64,000 nt of DNA, from contig NZ_CP064781.1 of assembly GCF_016858125.1 (NCBI RefSeq), forward strand, positions 3,853,501 to 3,917,500, in the 5' to 3' direction. Source of the DNA: Azospira restricta. Lineage in GTDB: Bacteria > Pseudomonadota > Gammaproteobacteria > Burkholderiales > Rhodocyclaceae. This document shows, piece after piece, positions 49,008-60,056 of this stretch (within the stretch, counting starts at the first letter, position 1; each line of letters starts with the position of its first letter). Under the pieces are notes generated by a model. That model was not told the DNA's origin. It ran no database searches and was given only the letters and a program-made list of their open reading frames with translations. The translations under genes and the position numbers were made by a program.

Positions 49008-49597
49008 CGCTGCAGACTTCCTACACGCTGATCGCCCCGTTCTATGACGCGGCGATCGACCGGGCGACGCGCGCCGCGCGCCGGGCCAGTCTGGCGCAGC
49101 TGCCGGCGGCGCCCGGCCGGGTGCTGGTCAACGGCGTCGGCACCGGACTCGACCTGCCGCTGCTGCCGCGCCAGCACGCCTACGTCGGCCTCGACCTCAC
49201 CGCCGCGATGCTGCGCCGCGCACTGCCGCGCGCCGACAGGCTCGACTTCATGGCGGTCCAGGGCGACGCGCACGCGCTGCCCTTTGCCGACGCCAGCTTC
49301 GACCACGCCGTACTGCACCTGATCCTCGCCGTCGTCCCGAACCCGAACGCCTGCCTCGCCGAAGTGGCGCGCATCGTGCGCCCCGGCGGCAGCGTCCTGG
49401 TCTTCGACAAGTTCCTGAGGAGCGGCCAGCCGGCGCTGCTGCGGCGGCTGGCGAATCCGCTGGTGCGGCGGCTGGCGACGCGACTCGACGTCGTCTTCGA
49501 GGACGTTCTCGGCGCGACCGCTGGCCTGCGCCTGGAGCGCGACCAGCCGGCGCTGGCCGGCGGCTGGTTCCGGCTGATCCGGCTAAGCCGCGTCTGA
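49004..49597 (+). CDS. Class I SAM-dependent methyltransferase
   Basis: The 197-residue protein is a Rossmann-fold methyltransferase of the UbiE/PmtA type. The SAM-binding motif I is VLVNGVGTGLDLPLL (about residues 40-54; the first Gly is preceded by Asn rather than the more usual Asp/Glu), motif II has YVGLDLTAAML, and QGDAHALPFADASFDHAV (about 86-103) and RIVRPGGSVLVFDKF follow. The N-terminal TSYTLIAPFYD is conserved in the phospholipid N-methyltransferase-like group, so the start must be the TTG at 49004, which overlaps the apaG stop (TTGA). Its substrate could be phosphatidylethanolamine or a quinone; not decidable. The last 15 bp overlap the convergent permease gene. Confidence 0.85.
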   Translation: MTLQTSYTLIAPFYDAAIDRATRAARRASLAQLPAAPGRVLVNGVGTGLDLPLLPRQHAYVGLDLTAAMLRRALPRADRLDFMAVQGDAHALPFADASFDHAVLHLILAVVPNPNACLAEVARIVRPGGSVLVFDKFLRSGQPALLRRLANPLVRRLATRLDVVFEDVLGATAGLRLERDQPALAGGWFRLIRLSRV

Positions 49598-50671
49598 CGC
49601 TGCGTCGGCGTCCTCGGCCGGGCCAAGGGCGTCGGCGATCCAGGCTTCGAGCAGGGTATAGGTCACGGCCAGCACGACCGGGCCGATGAACAGCCCGATC
49701 AGCCCGAAACCGAGCATGCCGCCGATGACGCCGGCGAAGATCAGCAAGAGCGGCAGGTCGGCGCCGCGCTTGATCAGCGCCGGGCGCAGGAAATTGTCGA
49801 GGGTGCCGACGATCAGGCTCCAGACGAGCAGGAAGATCGCCCAGCCGGTATCGCCGGCCCAGAACAACCAGCCGACCGCCGGCAGCAGCACGACCATCGG
49901 CCCGACCTGGGCGATGCACATCATCAGCATCAGCGCCGACAGGAAGCCGGCGAACGGCACGCCGGCGACCGCCAGCCCGATGCCGCCGAGCACCGTCTGC
50001 ACGATCGCGGTGACGCCGACGCCGAGCGCGACGCCGCGGATCGCCTGGCCGGCGAGGACGATCGCGTTCTCGCCGCGCTCGCCGGCGAGCCGGCGGCCGA
50101 AGCGATGCAGCTTGCCGGCCGCCGTCTCGCCGCTGCCGTACATGATCGCCGCCAGCACGACGACGAGCAGGAACTGGACGAGCATGGCGCCCAGGCTGCC
50201 GGCTTCGGCGACCAGCCACCTGCCGACGTTCGCGGCGTACGGCGTCGCCCGCCCGAGCAGGCCCTGCGGACCGGCAGCAGCGACGTCGCGCCACAGCGCG
50301 GCGAGCTTCTCGCCGACCAGCGGCAGCGCCCGGACGAATTCGGGCGGCGGCGGCAGGCCGTGCTCGGCCAACGTCCGCGCCCAGGTCGCGATGCGGTCGG
50401 CGTTGTCGACCAGCGTATCGATCGCCAGCCACAGCGGCACGACCAGCAGCAGCAGCAGCGCCACGGCCATGATCGTCACCGCCAGGCTGCGGCGGCCGCC
50501 GAGGCGGCGCTCGATCTGCAGGAACAGCGGCCAGGTGGCGACGACCAGCATCGCTGCCCACACCGCCGCGCCGAGGAAGGGCTTCAGCACCCAGAACGAC
50601 GCCCCGACCAGCCCGGCAATGCAGGCGATCGCCAGGATCGTGCGGGTCAGGTCGCGGCGGATCTCGGGCAC
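49583..50671 (-). CDS. AI-2E family transporter (YdiK/PerM-like)
   Basis: The 362-residue inner-membrane protein has about seven to eight hydrophobic segments and the family's C-terminal block: QTVLGGIGLAVAGVPFAGFLSALM (in part, about 223-245), VGTLDNFLRPALIKRGADLPLLLIF (in part, about 292-316) and FGLIGLFIGPVVLAVTYTLLEAW (in part). The family name comes from the proposed AI-2 exporter TqsA; most members have other or unknown substrates, including Na+/H+ exchange. It lies three bases downstream of argJ and overlaps the convergent methyltransferase. Confidence 0.88.
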   Translation of the reverse strand: MPEIRRDLTRTILAIACIAGLVGASFWVLKPFLGAAVWAAMLVVATWPLFLQIERRLGGRRSLAVTIMAVALLLLLVVPLWLAIDTLVDNADRIATWARTLAEHGLPPPPEFVRALPLVGEKLAALWRDVAAAGPQGLLGRATPYAANVGRWLVAEAGSLGAMLVQFLLVVVLAAIMYGSGETAAGKLHRFGRRLAGERGENAIVLAGQAIRGVALGVGVTAIVQTVLGGIGLAVAGVPFAGFLSALMLMMCIAQVGPMVVLLPAVGWLFWAGDTGWAIFLLVWSLIVGTLDNFLRPALIKRGADLPLLLIFAGVIGGMLGFGLIGLFIGPVVLAVTYTLLEAWIADALGPAEDADAASDAA

Positions 50672-50674
50672 CGT

Positions 50675-51913
50675 TCAGCTCCGGTAGTCGGCGTTGATCT
50701 TCACGTAGTCGTAGGAGAAATCGCAGGTATAGACGCTCGCCGCCGCCGTGCCGCGCCCGAGGTCGATGCGGACGGTGATCTCGGCCGCCTTCATGATGTG
50801 CGCACCGGCCTCCTCGCGGTAGCTGGCGGCGCGCCCGCCCTGCTCGGCGACGAGAGTCTCCTCGCCGGCGCTGCCGAGCCAGACGCGGATGCCGTCGACG
50901 TCCAGATCATTGATACCGGCGTAGCCGATCGCGGCCAGGATGCGGCCGAGGTTGGGGTCGGAGGCGAAGAAGGCGGTCTTTACCAGCGGCGAGTGACCGA
51001 CCGCGTAACCGACCTTGCGGCATTCGTCGCGGTCGCGGCCACCCTGCACGGCGACGGTGATGAACTTGGTCGCACCCTCGCCGTCGCGGACGATGGCCTG
51101 CGCCAGCTCGCGGGCGACGGCGATCACCGCCTCGCGCAGCTGCGCGTAGCCAGGCGCGGCGGCGTCGGCGAAGCTGGCGCCGGATTGGCCGGTGGCGATC
51201 AGGATGAAGGAGTCGTTGGTCGAGGTGTCGCCGTCGACGGTGATGCAGTTGAACGACTCGTCGGCGGCCTCCTTGACCAGCTGCTGCAGCAACGACTGAC
51301 TGACGCCGGCGTCGGTGGCGAGGTAGCCGAGCATGGTCGCCATGTTCGGCTTGATCATGCCGGCGCCCTTGGAGATGCCGGTCAACGTCACCGTCCTGCC
51401 GTCGATGACGATGCGGCGCGAGGCGGCCTTGGCGACGGTATCGGTGGTCATGATGCCGTGCGCGGCGGCATGCCAGTTGTCGGCCTTGAGGTCGGCGGCA
51501 GCCGCCGGCAGCCCGGCGACCAGGCGCTCGACCGGCAGCGGTTCGAGGATGACGCCGGTCGAGAACGGCAGCACCTGCGCGTCCGCGACGCCGAGCAGCT
51601 GCGCCACTGCGGCGCAGGTCTGTTCCGCCGCCTGCAGCCCCGGCTCGCCGGTGCCGGCGTTGGCGATGCCGGTATTGATCACCAGCGCGCGAATCTCGTT
51701 GCCTCCGGCCTGATGGCGGCGGCAGACCTGCACCGGCGCCGCGCAGAAGCGGTTCTCGGTAAACACGCCGGCGACGGTGGCGCCGGCGTCGAGCGCGAGC
51801 AGCGTCAGGTCGCGGCGGTTGGCCTTGCGGATGCCGGCCTCGGCGACGCCGAGGCGGACGCCGGCGACGGGGAACAGGGCTGCGGGGGCGGGAGTGGCGT
51901 AATTGACGGGCAT
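50675..51913 (-). CDS. argJ: Glutamate N-acetyltransferase / amino-acid acetyltransferase
   Basis: ArgJ (412 residues) transfers acetyl from N-acetylornithine to glutamate in the cyclic arginine pathway, and the bifunctional form can also use acetyl-CoA. It is an Ntn-type enzyme that cleaves itself before Thr in [16 protein letters not shown] (about residues 183-198, the Thr being the nucleophile). Other blocks are [21 protein letters not shown] and [14 protein letters not shown]. Its presence implies recycling of acetyl groups. secA is upstream on the same strand, separated by 109 bp with a long inverted repeat. Confidence 0.96.
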   Translation of the reverse strand: MPVNYATPAPAALFPVAGVRLGVAEAGIRKANRRDLTLLALDAGATVAGVFTENRFCAAPVQVCRRHQAGGNEIRALVINTGIANAGTGEPGLQAAEQTCAAVAQLLGVADAQVLPFSTGVILEPLPVERLVAGLPAAAADLKADNWHAAAHGIMTTDTVAKAASRRIVIDGRTVTLTGISKGAGMIKPNMATMLGYLATDAGVSQSLLQQLVKEAADESFNCITVDGDTSTNDSFILIATGQSGASFADAAAPGYAQLREAVIAVARELAQAIVRDGEGATKFITVAVQGGRDRDECRKVGYAVGHSPLVKTAFFASDPNLGRILAAIGYAGINDLDVDGIRVWLGSAGEETLVAEQGGRAASYREEAGAHIMKAAEITVRIDLGRGTAAASVYTCDFSYDYVKINADYRS

Positions 51914-51957
51914 GGTCGGATCCGGAAAGACGAAGATTGTGCGGGGACGATCAATGA

Positions 51958-52003
51958 CGAAGGCACAGAGGATAACGCATCCGCGTCATGCCCTGTGCCT
52001 TCG
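51958..52003. repeat. Long-armed inverted repeat between secA and argJ
   Basis: CGAAGGCACAG (51958-51968) and CTGTGCCTTCG (51993-52003) are perfect 11-bp arms around a 24-base spacer that itself holds ACGC/GCGT. As RNA it would form a long hairpin in the secA-argJ gap. There is no T-run on the minus side, so it may act in mRNA processing, protection or weak termination. Confidence 0.7.
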
Positions 52004-52022
52004 GTTCGGCCGCAGCCGGGGG

Positions 52023-54749
<2,727 letters not shown>

Positions 54750-54788
54750 CGTGGAGACGACCGAGGTCGTGGATTCGGGAAAGCGCGG

Positions 54789-54797
54789 ATTCTACCA
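54789..54797 (-). promoter_or_regulatory. Extended -10 promoter of secA
   Basis: On the minus strand TGGTAGAAT, the same nonamer as before mlaF, lies about 40 bp before the secA ATG. No -35 match is seen. Confidence 0.55.
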
Positions 54798-54836
54798 TGC
54801 CGGCAGCACGCGCCGCCGGCACGGGAGGCGGGCGGA

Positions 54837-55766
54837 TTACCTGCGGCCGCGCGACGCCTGCGCGAGCTGGCCACCCTGCTGCAGGAAGCGCGAGGGATTC
54901 TGCGCGACGCCCTTGTAGCGGACTTCGAAGTGCAGGTGCGGGCCGGTCGAGCGGCCGGTGTTGCCGGACAGGCCGAGGTGCTGGCCGCGCTTGACGAACT
55001 GGCCGTCCTTGACCACGAGCTTCGACAGGTGCGCGTAGCGCGTCGAGAAGTCGTTGCCGTGGTCGATCTCGATCAGGTTGCCGTACTGCGGGTGGTTTTC
55101 GGCGACGACGACGACGCCGCCGGCCGCGGCGATCACCGGCGTGCCGACGTCGGCGACGAAGTCGATGCCTTCGTGCATGGCGCCGGCGCCGACGATCGGG
55201 TCGACGCGCCAGCCGAAGCCGGAGCCGACGTAGTTGCCCTGGATCGGCGTGATCGTCGGCAGCAGCGAGCGGCGCACCTTCTCGTCGAGCAGCTGGGATT
55301 CCATCGCGCTCAGCGCGTCGAGGCGGTACTCGACATGGCGGGACAGGCGGTCGAGCGCCTGGCCGAACTCGACCGGCGTCTGTGGCTGCGCCAGCAACAG
55401 CGGGCCGCCCTGGCCGCCGCGGAAGTCGATCGGCTTATCCTCGGGCTTGACGCCGGCCAGCGACGACACCCGCTCGCCGAGCGAGTCGAGGCGCAGCAGC
55501 TGGGCCTGCATCTGCCCGAGCCGCGCCGCCATCGCATTGAGGTTGTCGCGCATGTAGGCGTCGCTGCGCTCGACCTCCTGCTTATGCACCGACAACACCA
55601 TGTGCTCGAGGAAAGGCAGCCGGAACTGCACCGACAGCCACGAAAAGAGCGCCGAGGTGGCGAACATCATCGCCAGGAAGACGGTCACCGCGGCGAGCAC
55701 GAAGCGCGGCGTGATGACGAAGGTCTTGGCGGTTGCCAGGCGGTTGGAGACCAGAATAATATGCAC
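54837..55766 (-). CDS. M23 family metallopeptidase (LytM domain)
   Basis: The 309-residue protein has an N-terminal membrane anchor (about residues 22-47), a coiled-coil periplasmic stretch (about 60-115) and a C-terminal LytM/M23 domain (about 175-300). The zinc ligands are complete: H and D in MHEGIDFVA (about 200-208), and the HLHFEV motif (about 279-284) after RYAHLSKL. Active members cut peptidoglycan cross-bridges. The start is a GTG at 55766 with a strong AGGAGG site upstream on the minus strand. Its position next to secA and the lpxC/dcw block is typical of Betaproteobacteria. Confidence 0.92.
   Translation of the reverse strand: MHIILVSNRLATAKTFVITPRFVLAAVTVFLAMMFATSALFSWLSVQFRLPFLEHMVLSVHKQEVERSDAYMRDNLNAMAARLGQMQAQLLRLDSLGERVSSLAGVKPEDKPIDFRGGQGGPLLLAQPQTPVEFGQALDRLSRHVEYRLDALSAMESQLLDEKVRRSLLPTITPIQGNYVGSGFGWRVDPIVGAGAMHEGIDFVADVGTPVIAAAGGVVVVAENHPQYGNLIEIDHGNDFSTRYAHLSKLVVKDGQFVKRGQHLGLSGNTGRSTGPHLHFEVRYKGVAQNPSRFLQQGGQLAQASRGRR
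55733..55760 (+). promoter_or_regulatory. Promoter of dciA
   Basis: TTGCCA (55733-55738) and AATAAT (55755-55760), each 5 of 6 to consensus, are 16 bp apart inside the start of the divergent M23 gene. The dciA ATG is 33 bp downstream of the -10. Confidence 0.6.
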
Positions 55767-55792
55767 TTCGCTGCACTCCTCCTCTACATCGG

Positions 55793-56236
55793 ATGGCCCA
55801 TTCTCCCCAGTCTCTCAACAGCTACCTGTCGCACGGTGACGGGGCCGGCCGGCTCATGGCGCATGCCGCGCTGTTGCTGAAGCTGGCGCGCATCTATGAA
55901 CACACGGCGCCGGGACATCTCGGTCAGGCCAGCAGGGTGGCCAATTACAAGTCGGGGACGGTCGTTATCCACGCCGACAACGGCGCGGTTGCGGTCAAGC
56001 TGCGGCAGATGGCGCCGACGCTTGCGCGCGAATTCTCGAATCGGGGAGTCGAGTGTAGCGGCGTCCAGGTAAAAGTGCAAGCCCTTGAAATATCAGACCA
56101 TTCCAAGGCACCGGTGCAGCGCCTGCTGCCCGCGCGGGCCGGCCGCGAGCTCGCCGAGCTGGCCCACGAGATGCGCCCCTCGCCGCTGCGCGAGGCGATC
56201 GAGACGCTGCTCGCGCGCTCGGCTAAAGCGGAATGA
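55793..56236 (+). CDS. dciA: DciA family replicative helicase loader (DUF721)
   Basis: The 147-residue protein matches the DUF721/DciA family: an N-terminal helix, then the KH-like domain with YKSGTVVIHADNGAVAVKLRQMAPTLAREF (in part, about residues 52-82) and VQVKVQALE. DciA is the ancestral loader of DnaB in bacteria that lack DnaC. Its placement between secA/M23 and lpxC is conserved in proteobacteria. The last 14 bp overlap the convergent small membrane-protein gene. Confidence 0.85.
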   Translation: MAHSPQSLNSYLSHGDGAGRLMAHAALLLKLARIYEHTAPGHLGQASRVANYKSGTVVIHADNGAVAVKLRQMAPTLAREFSNRGVECSGVQVKVQALEISDHSKAPVQRLLPARAGRELAELAHEMRPSPLREAIETLLARSAKAE

Positions 56237-56411
56237 CGGCAACGCGTTCGAGGATCATCAGCGCGAACACCAGCAACGCGACGATCAGCGCGTAGCGGAA
56301 GACCCGCCAGGAGAAACGGATGTATTTCCTGTCGCCGGTAAACAGGTAGGCGACGACGCCGCCGGCGACGAAGATGACGACGAGGACCGCGAGCAGGCGA
56401 AGGATCAGCAC
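56223..56411 (-). CDS. Small two-helix membrane protein
   Basis: I cannot name this 62-residue protein. It has hydrophobic segments at about residues 2-23 and 40-60 joined by a basic loop with GDRKYIRFSWRVFRY. It lies 67 bp downstream of lpxC on the same strand and overlaps dciA tail to tail. The balanced hairpin with positive residues in the loop (predicting loop in) makes it a credible gene, not a shadow. Homologues of such size are frequent after lpxC in Betaproteobacteria as far as I recall; function unknown. Confidence 0.65.
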   Translation of the reverse strand: MLILRLLAVLVVIFVAGGVVAYLFTGDRKYIRFSWRVFRYALIVALLVFALMILERVAVIPL

Positions 56412-56478
56412 CGGTCGCCGCCGCCGGAATTCAGGCGCGTCCCGAGGGCACTTGTTCGTGAAGTGCGGCGCACATCAC

Positions 56479-57399
56479 TCAGGCGGCGGCGCTCGCCGCC
56501 AGCCAGCGCGAGACGGCGGCCGGCGCCGCGGCGGCCTCGTCGAAGCTGACCAGCTCCCACGAATCGCGCGCGTCGAGCAGCGCGCGGGCCAGCTGGTTGT
56601 TCAGCGCGTGCCCCGACTTGTGCGCGGTGAAGTCGGCAAGCAGCGGATGGCCGAGCAGGTAGAGGTCGCCGATCGCGTCGAGCACCTTGTGCTTGACGAA
56701 CTCGTCGGCGTAGCGCAGCCCGTCGGCGTTGAGCACGCGGTACTCGTCGAGCACCACCGCGTTGTCGAGGCCGCCGCCCTGGGCCAGCCCGTTCTCGCGC
56801 AGCCACTCGACCTCCTGCATGAAGCCGAAGGTGCGCGCGCGCGCCACTTCGCGGACGTAGGAATTCTCGGCGAAGTCCACGGTCACTTCCTGGCCGGTGC
56901 GGTCGATCGCCGGATGGTTGAAGACGATAGAGAAGGTCAGGCGGAAGCCGTCGTAGGGGGTGAAGCGCGCCCACTTGTCGCCGTCCCTGACCTCGATCGG
57001 CTTGATGACGCGGATGAATTTCTTCGCCGCCGCCTGTTCCTCGATGCCGGCGGACTGGATCAGGAAGACGAAGGGCGCGGCGCTGCCGTCGAGGATCGGC
57101 ACTTCCGCCGCATCCAGGTCGACCCAGGCGTTGTCGATGCCCAGCCCGGCGAAGGCGGACATCAGGTGTTCGATCGTTCCCACCTTGACGCCGTCGCGTT
57201 CCAGGCAGGAGCACATGCGCGTGTCGCCGACGGCGACCGCCGACGCGGGCAGGTCGACCGGCACGTCGAGGTCGACGCGGCGGAAGACGATCCCGGTATC
57301 GGGCGCGGCAGGACGCAGCACCATGTTCACGCGCTCGCCGGAATGGAGGCCGACGCCGGTCGCGCGAATCAGGGTCTTGAGCGTTCGTTGCTTGAGCAT
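56479..57399 (-). CDS. lpxC: UDP-3-O-acyl-N-acetylglucosamine deacetylase
   Basis: LpxC (306 residues) is the zinc amidase that commits UDP-acyl-GlcNAc to lipid A. Zinc ligands and catalytic residues are present: H in [17 protein letters not shown] (about residues 73-89), the [14 protein letters not shown] block (about 236-249, H and D) and the general acid/base His in [18 protein letters not shown] (about 258-275). The ATG at 57399 gives the usual N-terminus [19 protein letters not shown]. It is preceded by its own promoter in the 217-bp gap after ftsZ. Confidence 0.96.
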   Translation of the reverse strand: MLKQRTLKTLIRATGVGLHSGERVNMVLRPAAPDTGIVFRRVDLDVPVDLPASAVAVGDTRMCSCLERDGVKVGTIEHLMSAFAGLGIDNAWVDLDAAEVPILDGSAAPFVFLIQSAGIEEQAAAKKFIRVIKPIEVRDGDKWARFTPYDGFRLTFSIVFNHPAIDRTGQEVTVDFAENSYVREVARARTFGFMQEVEWLRENGLAQGGGLDNAVVLDEYRVLNADGLRYADEFVKHKVLDAIGDLYLLGHPLLADFTAHKSGHALNNQLARALLDARDSWELVSFDEAAAAPAAVSRWLAASAAA

Positions 57400-57422
57400 G
57401 TGTCTGAAAAATATGGGAAAGC

Positions 57423-57442
57423 GGCGCATTTTAACATGCGCC
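57423..57442 (-). promoter_or_regulatory. lpxC extended -10 embedded in an inverted repeat
   Basis: On the minus strand TGTTAAAAT (57428-57436) forms an extended -10. It is flanked by perfect 7-bp arms GGCGCAT (57423-57429) and ATGCGCC (57436-57442). The repeat could be an operator or a cruciform over the promoter. No clear -35 is seen. Confidence 0.5.
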
Positions 57443-57514
57443 ACCTTCCCTTTTGCAGAGGTTTTACATCTTCGTTACAACTTGTCCACGACCGTGCGAG
57501 CGCAGCTCAGGCGA

Positions 57515-57573
57515 GGCGCCCCGCAGGAAGTACCCTTGGGGTGCGCGGGCGACCGCCGCATGGCAGCGCCATG
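57515..57573. repeat. REP-like palindromic cluster in the ftsZ-lpxC gap
   Basis: An imperfect inverted repeat, GCGCCCC (57516-57522) against GGGGTGCGC (57538-57546) around GCAGGAAGTACCCTT, is followed by a perfect CATGGC/GCCATG hairpin (57559-57573). The layout resembles dispersed intergenic palindromes. Only one copy was noticed in this window. Confidence 0.4.
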
Positions 57574-57616
57574 CAAGGCCGGCCGCAACGACGCATGAGC
57601 AAGCGCAGCCGGTCGC

Positions 57617-58795
57617 TCAGTCGGCCTGCTTGCGCAGGAAGGCGGGGATGTCGTAGCGATCGACGCCGCTGTTGGCGAGCGCCTCGACCGTCGTGCTGCC
57701 GCGCTTCCTGACGATCGCCGGCACGTTGTCGAGGTCGTTGTAGTTGATCGCCGGCGACACCATGGCGGACGCGTCGTGCGTGCCGGTCGCCTGCAGCACC
57801 GGCGTGTTGATCACCTCGAAGGTCTGCCGCTTGGCCTGTGCCTGGCCGAGGCCGGTGGCGACGACGGTGACGCGGATGTTCTCGCCCATGTTCTCGTCGT
57901 AGACCGCGCCGAAGATGATGTGCGCGTCGTCGGCGGCGAACTCACGGACGGTGTTCATCACCTCGTTCACTTCCTTCATCTTCAGGCCGCGGGTGGCGGT
58001 GATGTTGACCAGCACGCCCTTGGCGCCGGACAGGTTGATGCCCTCCAGCAGCGGCGAGGCGACCGCCTGCTCGGCGGCGATGCGCGCGCGGTCGACGCCG
58101 GCGGAGGAGGCCGAGCCCATCATCGCCATGCCCATCTCGCCCATCACCGTGCGCACGTCCTCGAAGTCGACGTTGACCAAGCCGGGGAAGTTGATGATCT
58201 CGGCGATGCCGCCGACGGCGTTGCGCAGCACGTTGTCGGCGGCCTTGAAGGCATCGTCCATCGACACGTCGTCGCCGAGCACTTCCATCAGCTTGTCGTT
58301 GAGGATGACGATCAGCGAATCGACCTGCTTCTGCAGTTCGGCCAGGCCGGCCTCGGCGACCTTCATGCGCTTGCCTTCGAAGGCGAACGGCTTGGTCACG
58401 ACGGCCACTGTCAGGATACCCAGTTCGCGCGCCACTTCGGCGACGATCGGCGCCGCGCCGGTGCCGGTGCCGCCGCCCATGCCGGCGGTGATGAAGGCCA
58501 TGTGCGCCCCCTTCAGCGCCTCGGCGATGCGCTCGCGCTCCTCGACCGCGGCGCTGCGGCCGGCTTCCGGCTTGGCGCCGGCGCCGAGGCCGCTCTTGCC
58601 GAGTTGGACCTTGATCGAGGCACCGCTGCGCTTCAAGGCCTGCGCGTCGGTGTTGGCGGCGATGAAATCGACGCCATTCACGCCCTCGCGGATCATGTGG
58701 TCAACCGCGTTGCCGCCGGCGCCGCCGACGCCGACGACCTTGATCACGGTGCCACTGTCGTTCGTCACTTCTTCGATGTCGATGATTTCAAACAT
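57617..58795 (-). CDS. ftsZ: Cell division GTPase FtsZ
   Basis: FtsZ (392 residues) is the tubulin-like protein that forms the Z ring. The N-terminal VIKVVGVGGAGGNAVDHM (about residues 18-35), the tubulin signature GGGTGTGAAP (about 106-115) and T7 loop with NVDFEDVRTVM (about 205-215) are intact. A variable linker of about 40 residues leads to the conserved C-terminal peptide YDIPAFLRKQ that binds FtsA and ZipA. A GAGGAGG ribosome site precedes the ATG; the gap to ftsA is 31 bp. Confidence 0.98.
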   Translation of the reverse strand: MFEIIDIEEVTNDSGTVIKVVGVGGAGGNAVDHMIREGVNGVDFIAANTDAQALKRSGASIKVQLGKSGLGAGAKPEAGRSAAVEERERIAEALKGAHMAFITAGMGGGTGTGAAPIVAEVARELGILTVAVVTKPFAFEGKRMKVAEAGLAELQKQVDSLIVILNDKLMEVLGDDVSMDDAFKAADNVLRNAVGGIAEIINFPGLVNVDFEDVRTVMGEMGMAMMGSASSAGVDRARIAAEQAVASPLLEGINLSGAKGVLVNITATRGLKMKEVNEVMNTVREFAADDAHIIFGAVYDENMGENIRVTVVATGLGQAQAKRQTFEVINTPVLQATGTHDASAMVSPAINYNDLDNVPAIVRKRGSTTVEALANSGVDRYDIPAFLRKQAD

Positions 58796-58826
58796 GGTGG
58801 GGCCTCCTCTGCAAAAAACCTGTTAA

Positions 58827-60056
58827 TCAGAAATTCTTCTCGAACCAGGACTTCATCCGTCCCAGCACTTGCTTGAAATTGCGCGTCTCGTGCACCTTCT
58901 GGCCGCGCTTGTGCTGCGTCTGCGCTTCCAGCAGCAGGCCGTAGGCGGTGGCGAAGCGCGGGCTCTGCACGACGTCGGCGAGCGCGCCCGAATACTTCGG
59001 CGAGCCCAGCCGCACCGGCATGTGGAAGATCTCCTCGCCGAGCTCGATCATGCCGGGCATCACCGCGGTGCCGCCGGTGAGCACGATGCCCGACGACAGC
59101 ACCTCCTCGAAGCCGGCGCGGCGCAGTTCGGCCTGGATCAGTTCGAACAGCTCCTCGACGCGCGGCTGGATGACGTCGGCGAGCGCACGCCGCGACAGCT
59201 TCCGGCTCGGCCGGTCGTCGACGCCGGCGACATCGAGCACTTCCTCGGGATCGGCCAGCTGCGACAGCGCGCAGCCATGCCGGCACTTGATGTCCTCGGC
59301 CTCGCGCGTCGGCGTCCTGAGCGCCATCGCGATGTCGTTGGTGATCTGGTCGCCGGCGATCGGGATCACCGAGGTGTGGCGGATCGCGCCCTGCGTCCAC
59401 ACCGCGATGTCGGTGGTGCCGCCGCCGATGTCGACCAGGCAGACGCCGAGATCCTTCTCGTCCTCGGACAGCACCGCGTAGGACGAGGCCAGCGGCTGCA
59501 GCACCAGGTCGTTCACCTCGATGCCGCAGCGACGCACGCACTTGACGATGTTCTGCGCCGCCGACACGGCGCCGGTGACGATGTGCACCTTCACTTCGAG
59601 GCGGAAGCCGCTCATCCCGATCGGCTCGCGGATGCTGTCCTGGTCGTCGATGATGAATTCCTGCGTCAGGATGTGCAGAATCTCCTGGTCGGCCGGGATC
59701 GGCATCGCGCGCGCGGTCTCGATCACGCGATCGACGTCCATCGGCGTCACTTCCTTGTCCTTGATCGCCACCATGCCGTTCGAGTTGAAGCTGCGGATGT
59801 GGCTGCCGGCGATCCCGGTATAGACGTCCTTGACCTTGCAGTCGGCCATCAGCTCGACTTCCTGCACGACGCGCGAGATCGCGCCGACGGTCTCCTCGAT
59901 GTTGACCACGACCCCCTTCTTCAGCCCCTTCGATTCCTGCGACCCGATGCCGATCACGTTCAGCCGGCCCTCCGGCGTCACCTCGGCGACCAGCGCGACG
60001 ATCTTCGAGGTGCCGATGTCCAGCCCGACGATCAGATCCTTGCTGTCTCTGCTCAT
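58827..60056 (-). CDS. ftsA: Cell division protein FtsA
   Basis: FtsA (409 residues) is the actin-like protein that tethers FtsZ to the membrane. Phosphate-1 motif LIVGLDIGTSKIVALV (about residues 8-23), the SHI region AGSHIRSFNSNGMVAI, phosphate-2 CLVDIGGGTTDIAVW (about 204-218), and adenosine motif SGIVLTGGTAVMPGM (about 340-354) are present. The C-terminal amphipathic membrane helix LGRMKSWFEKNF ends the protein. Its ATG overlaps the ftsQ stop (ATGA). Confidence 0.98.
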   Translation of the reverse strand: MSRDSKDLIVGLDIGTSKIVALVAEVTPEGRLNVIGIGSQESKGLKKGVVVNIEETVGAISRVVQEVELMADCKVKDVYTGIAGSHIRSFNSNGMVAIKDKEVTPMDVDRVIETARAMPIPADQEILHILTQEFIIDDQDSIREPIGMSGFRLEVKVHIVTGAVSAAQNIVKCVRRCGIEVNDLVLQPLASSYAVLSEDEKDLGVCLVDIGGGTTDIAVWTQGAIRHTSVIPIAGDQITNDIAMALRTPTREAEDIKCRHGCALSQLADPEEVLDVAGVDDRPSRKLSRRALADVIQPRVEELFELIQAELRRAGFEEVLSSGIVLTGGTAVMPGMIELGEEIFHMPVRLGSPKYSGALADVVQSPRFATAYGLLLEAQTQHKRGQKVHETRNFKQVLGRMKSWFEKNF

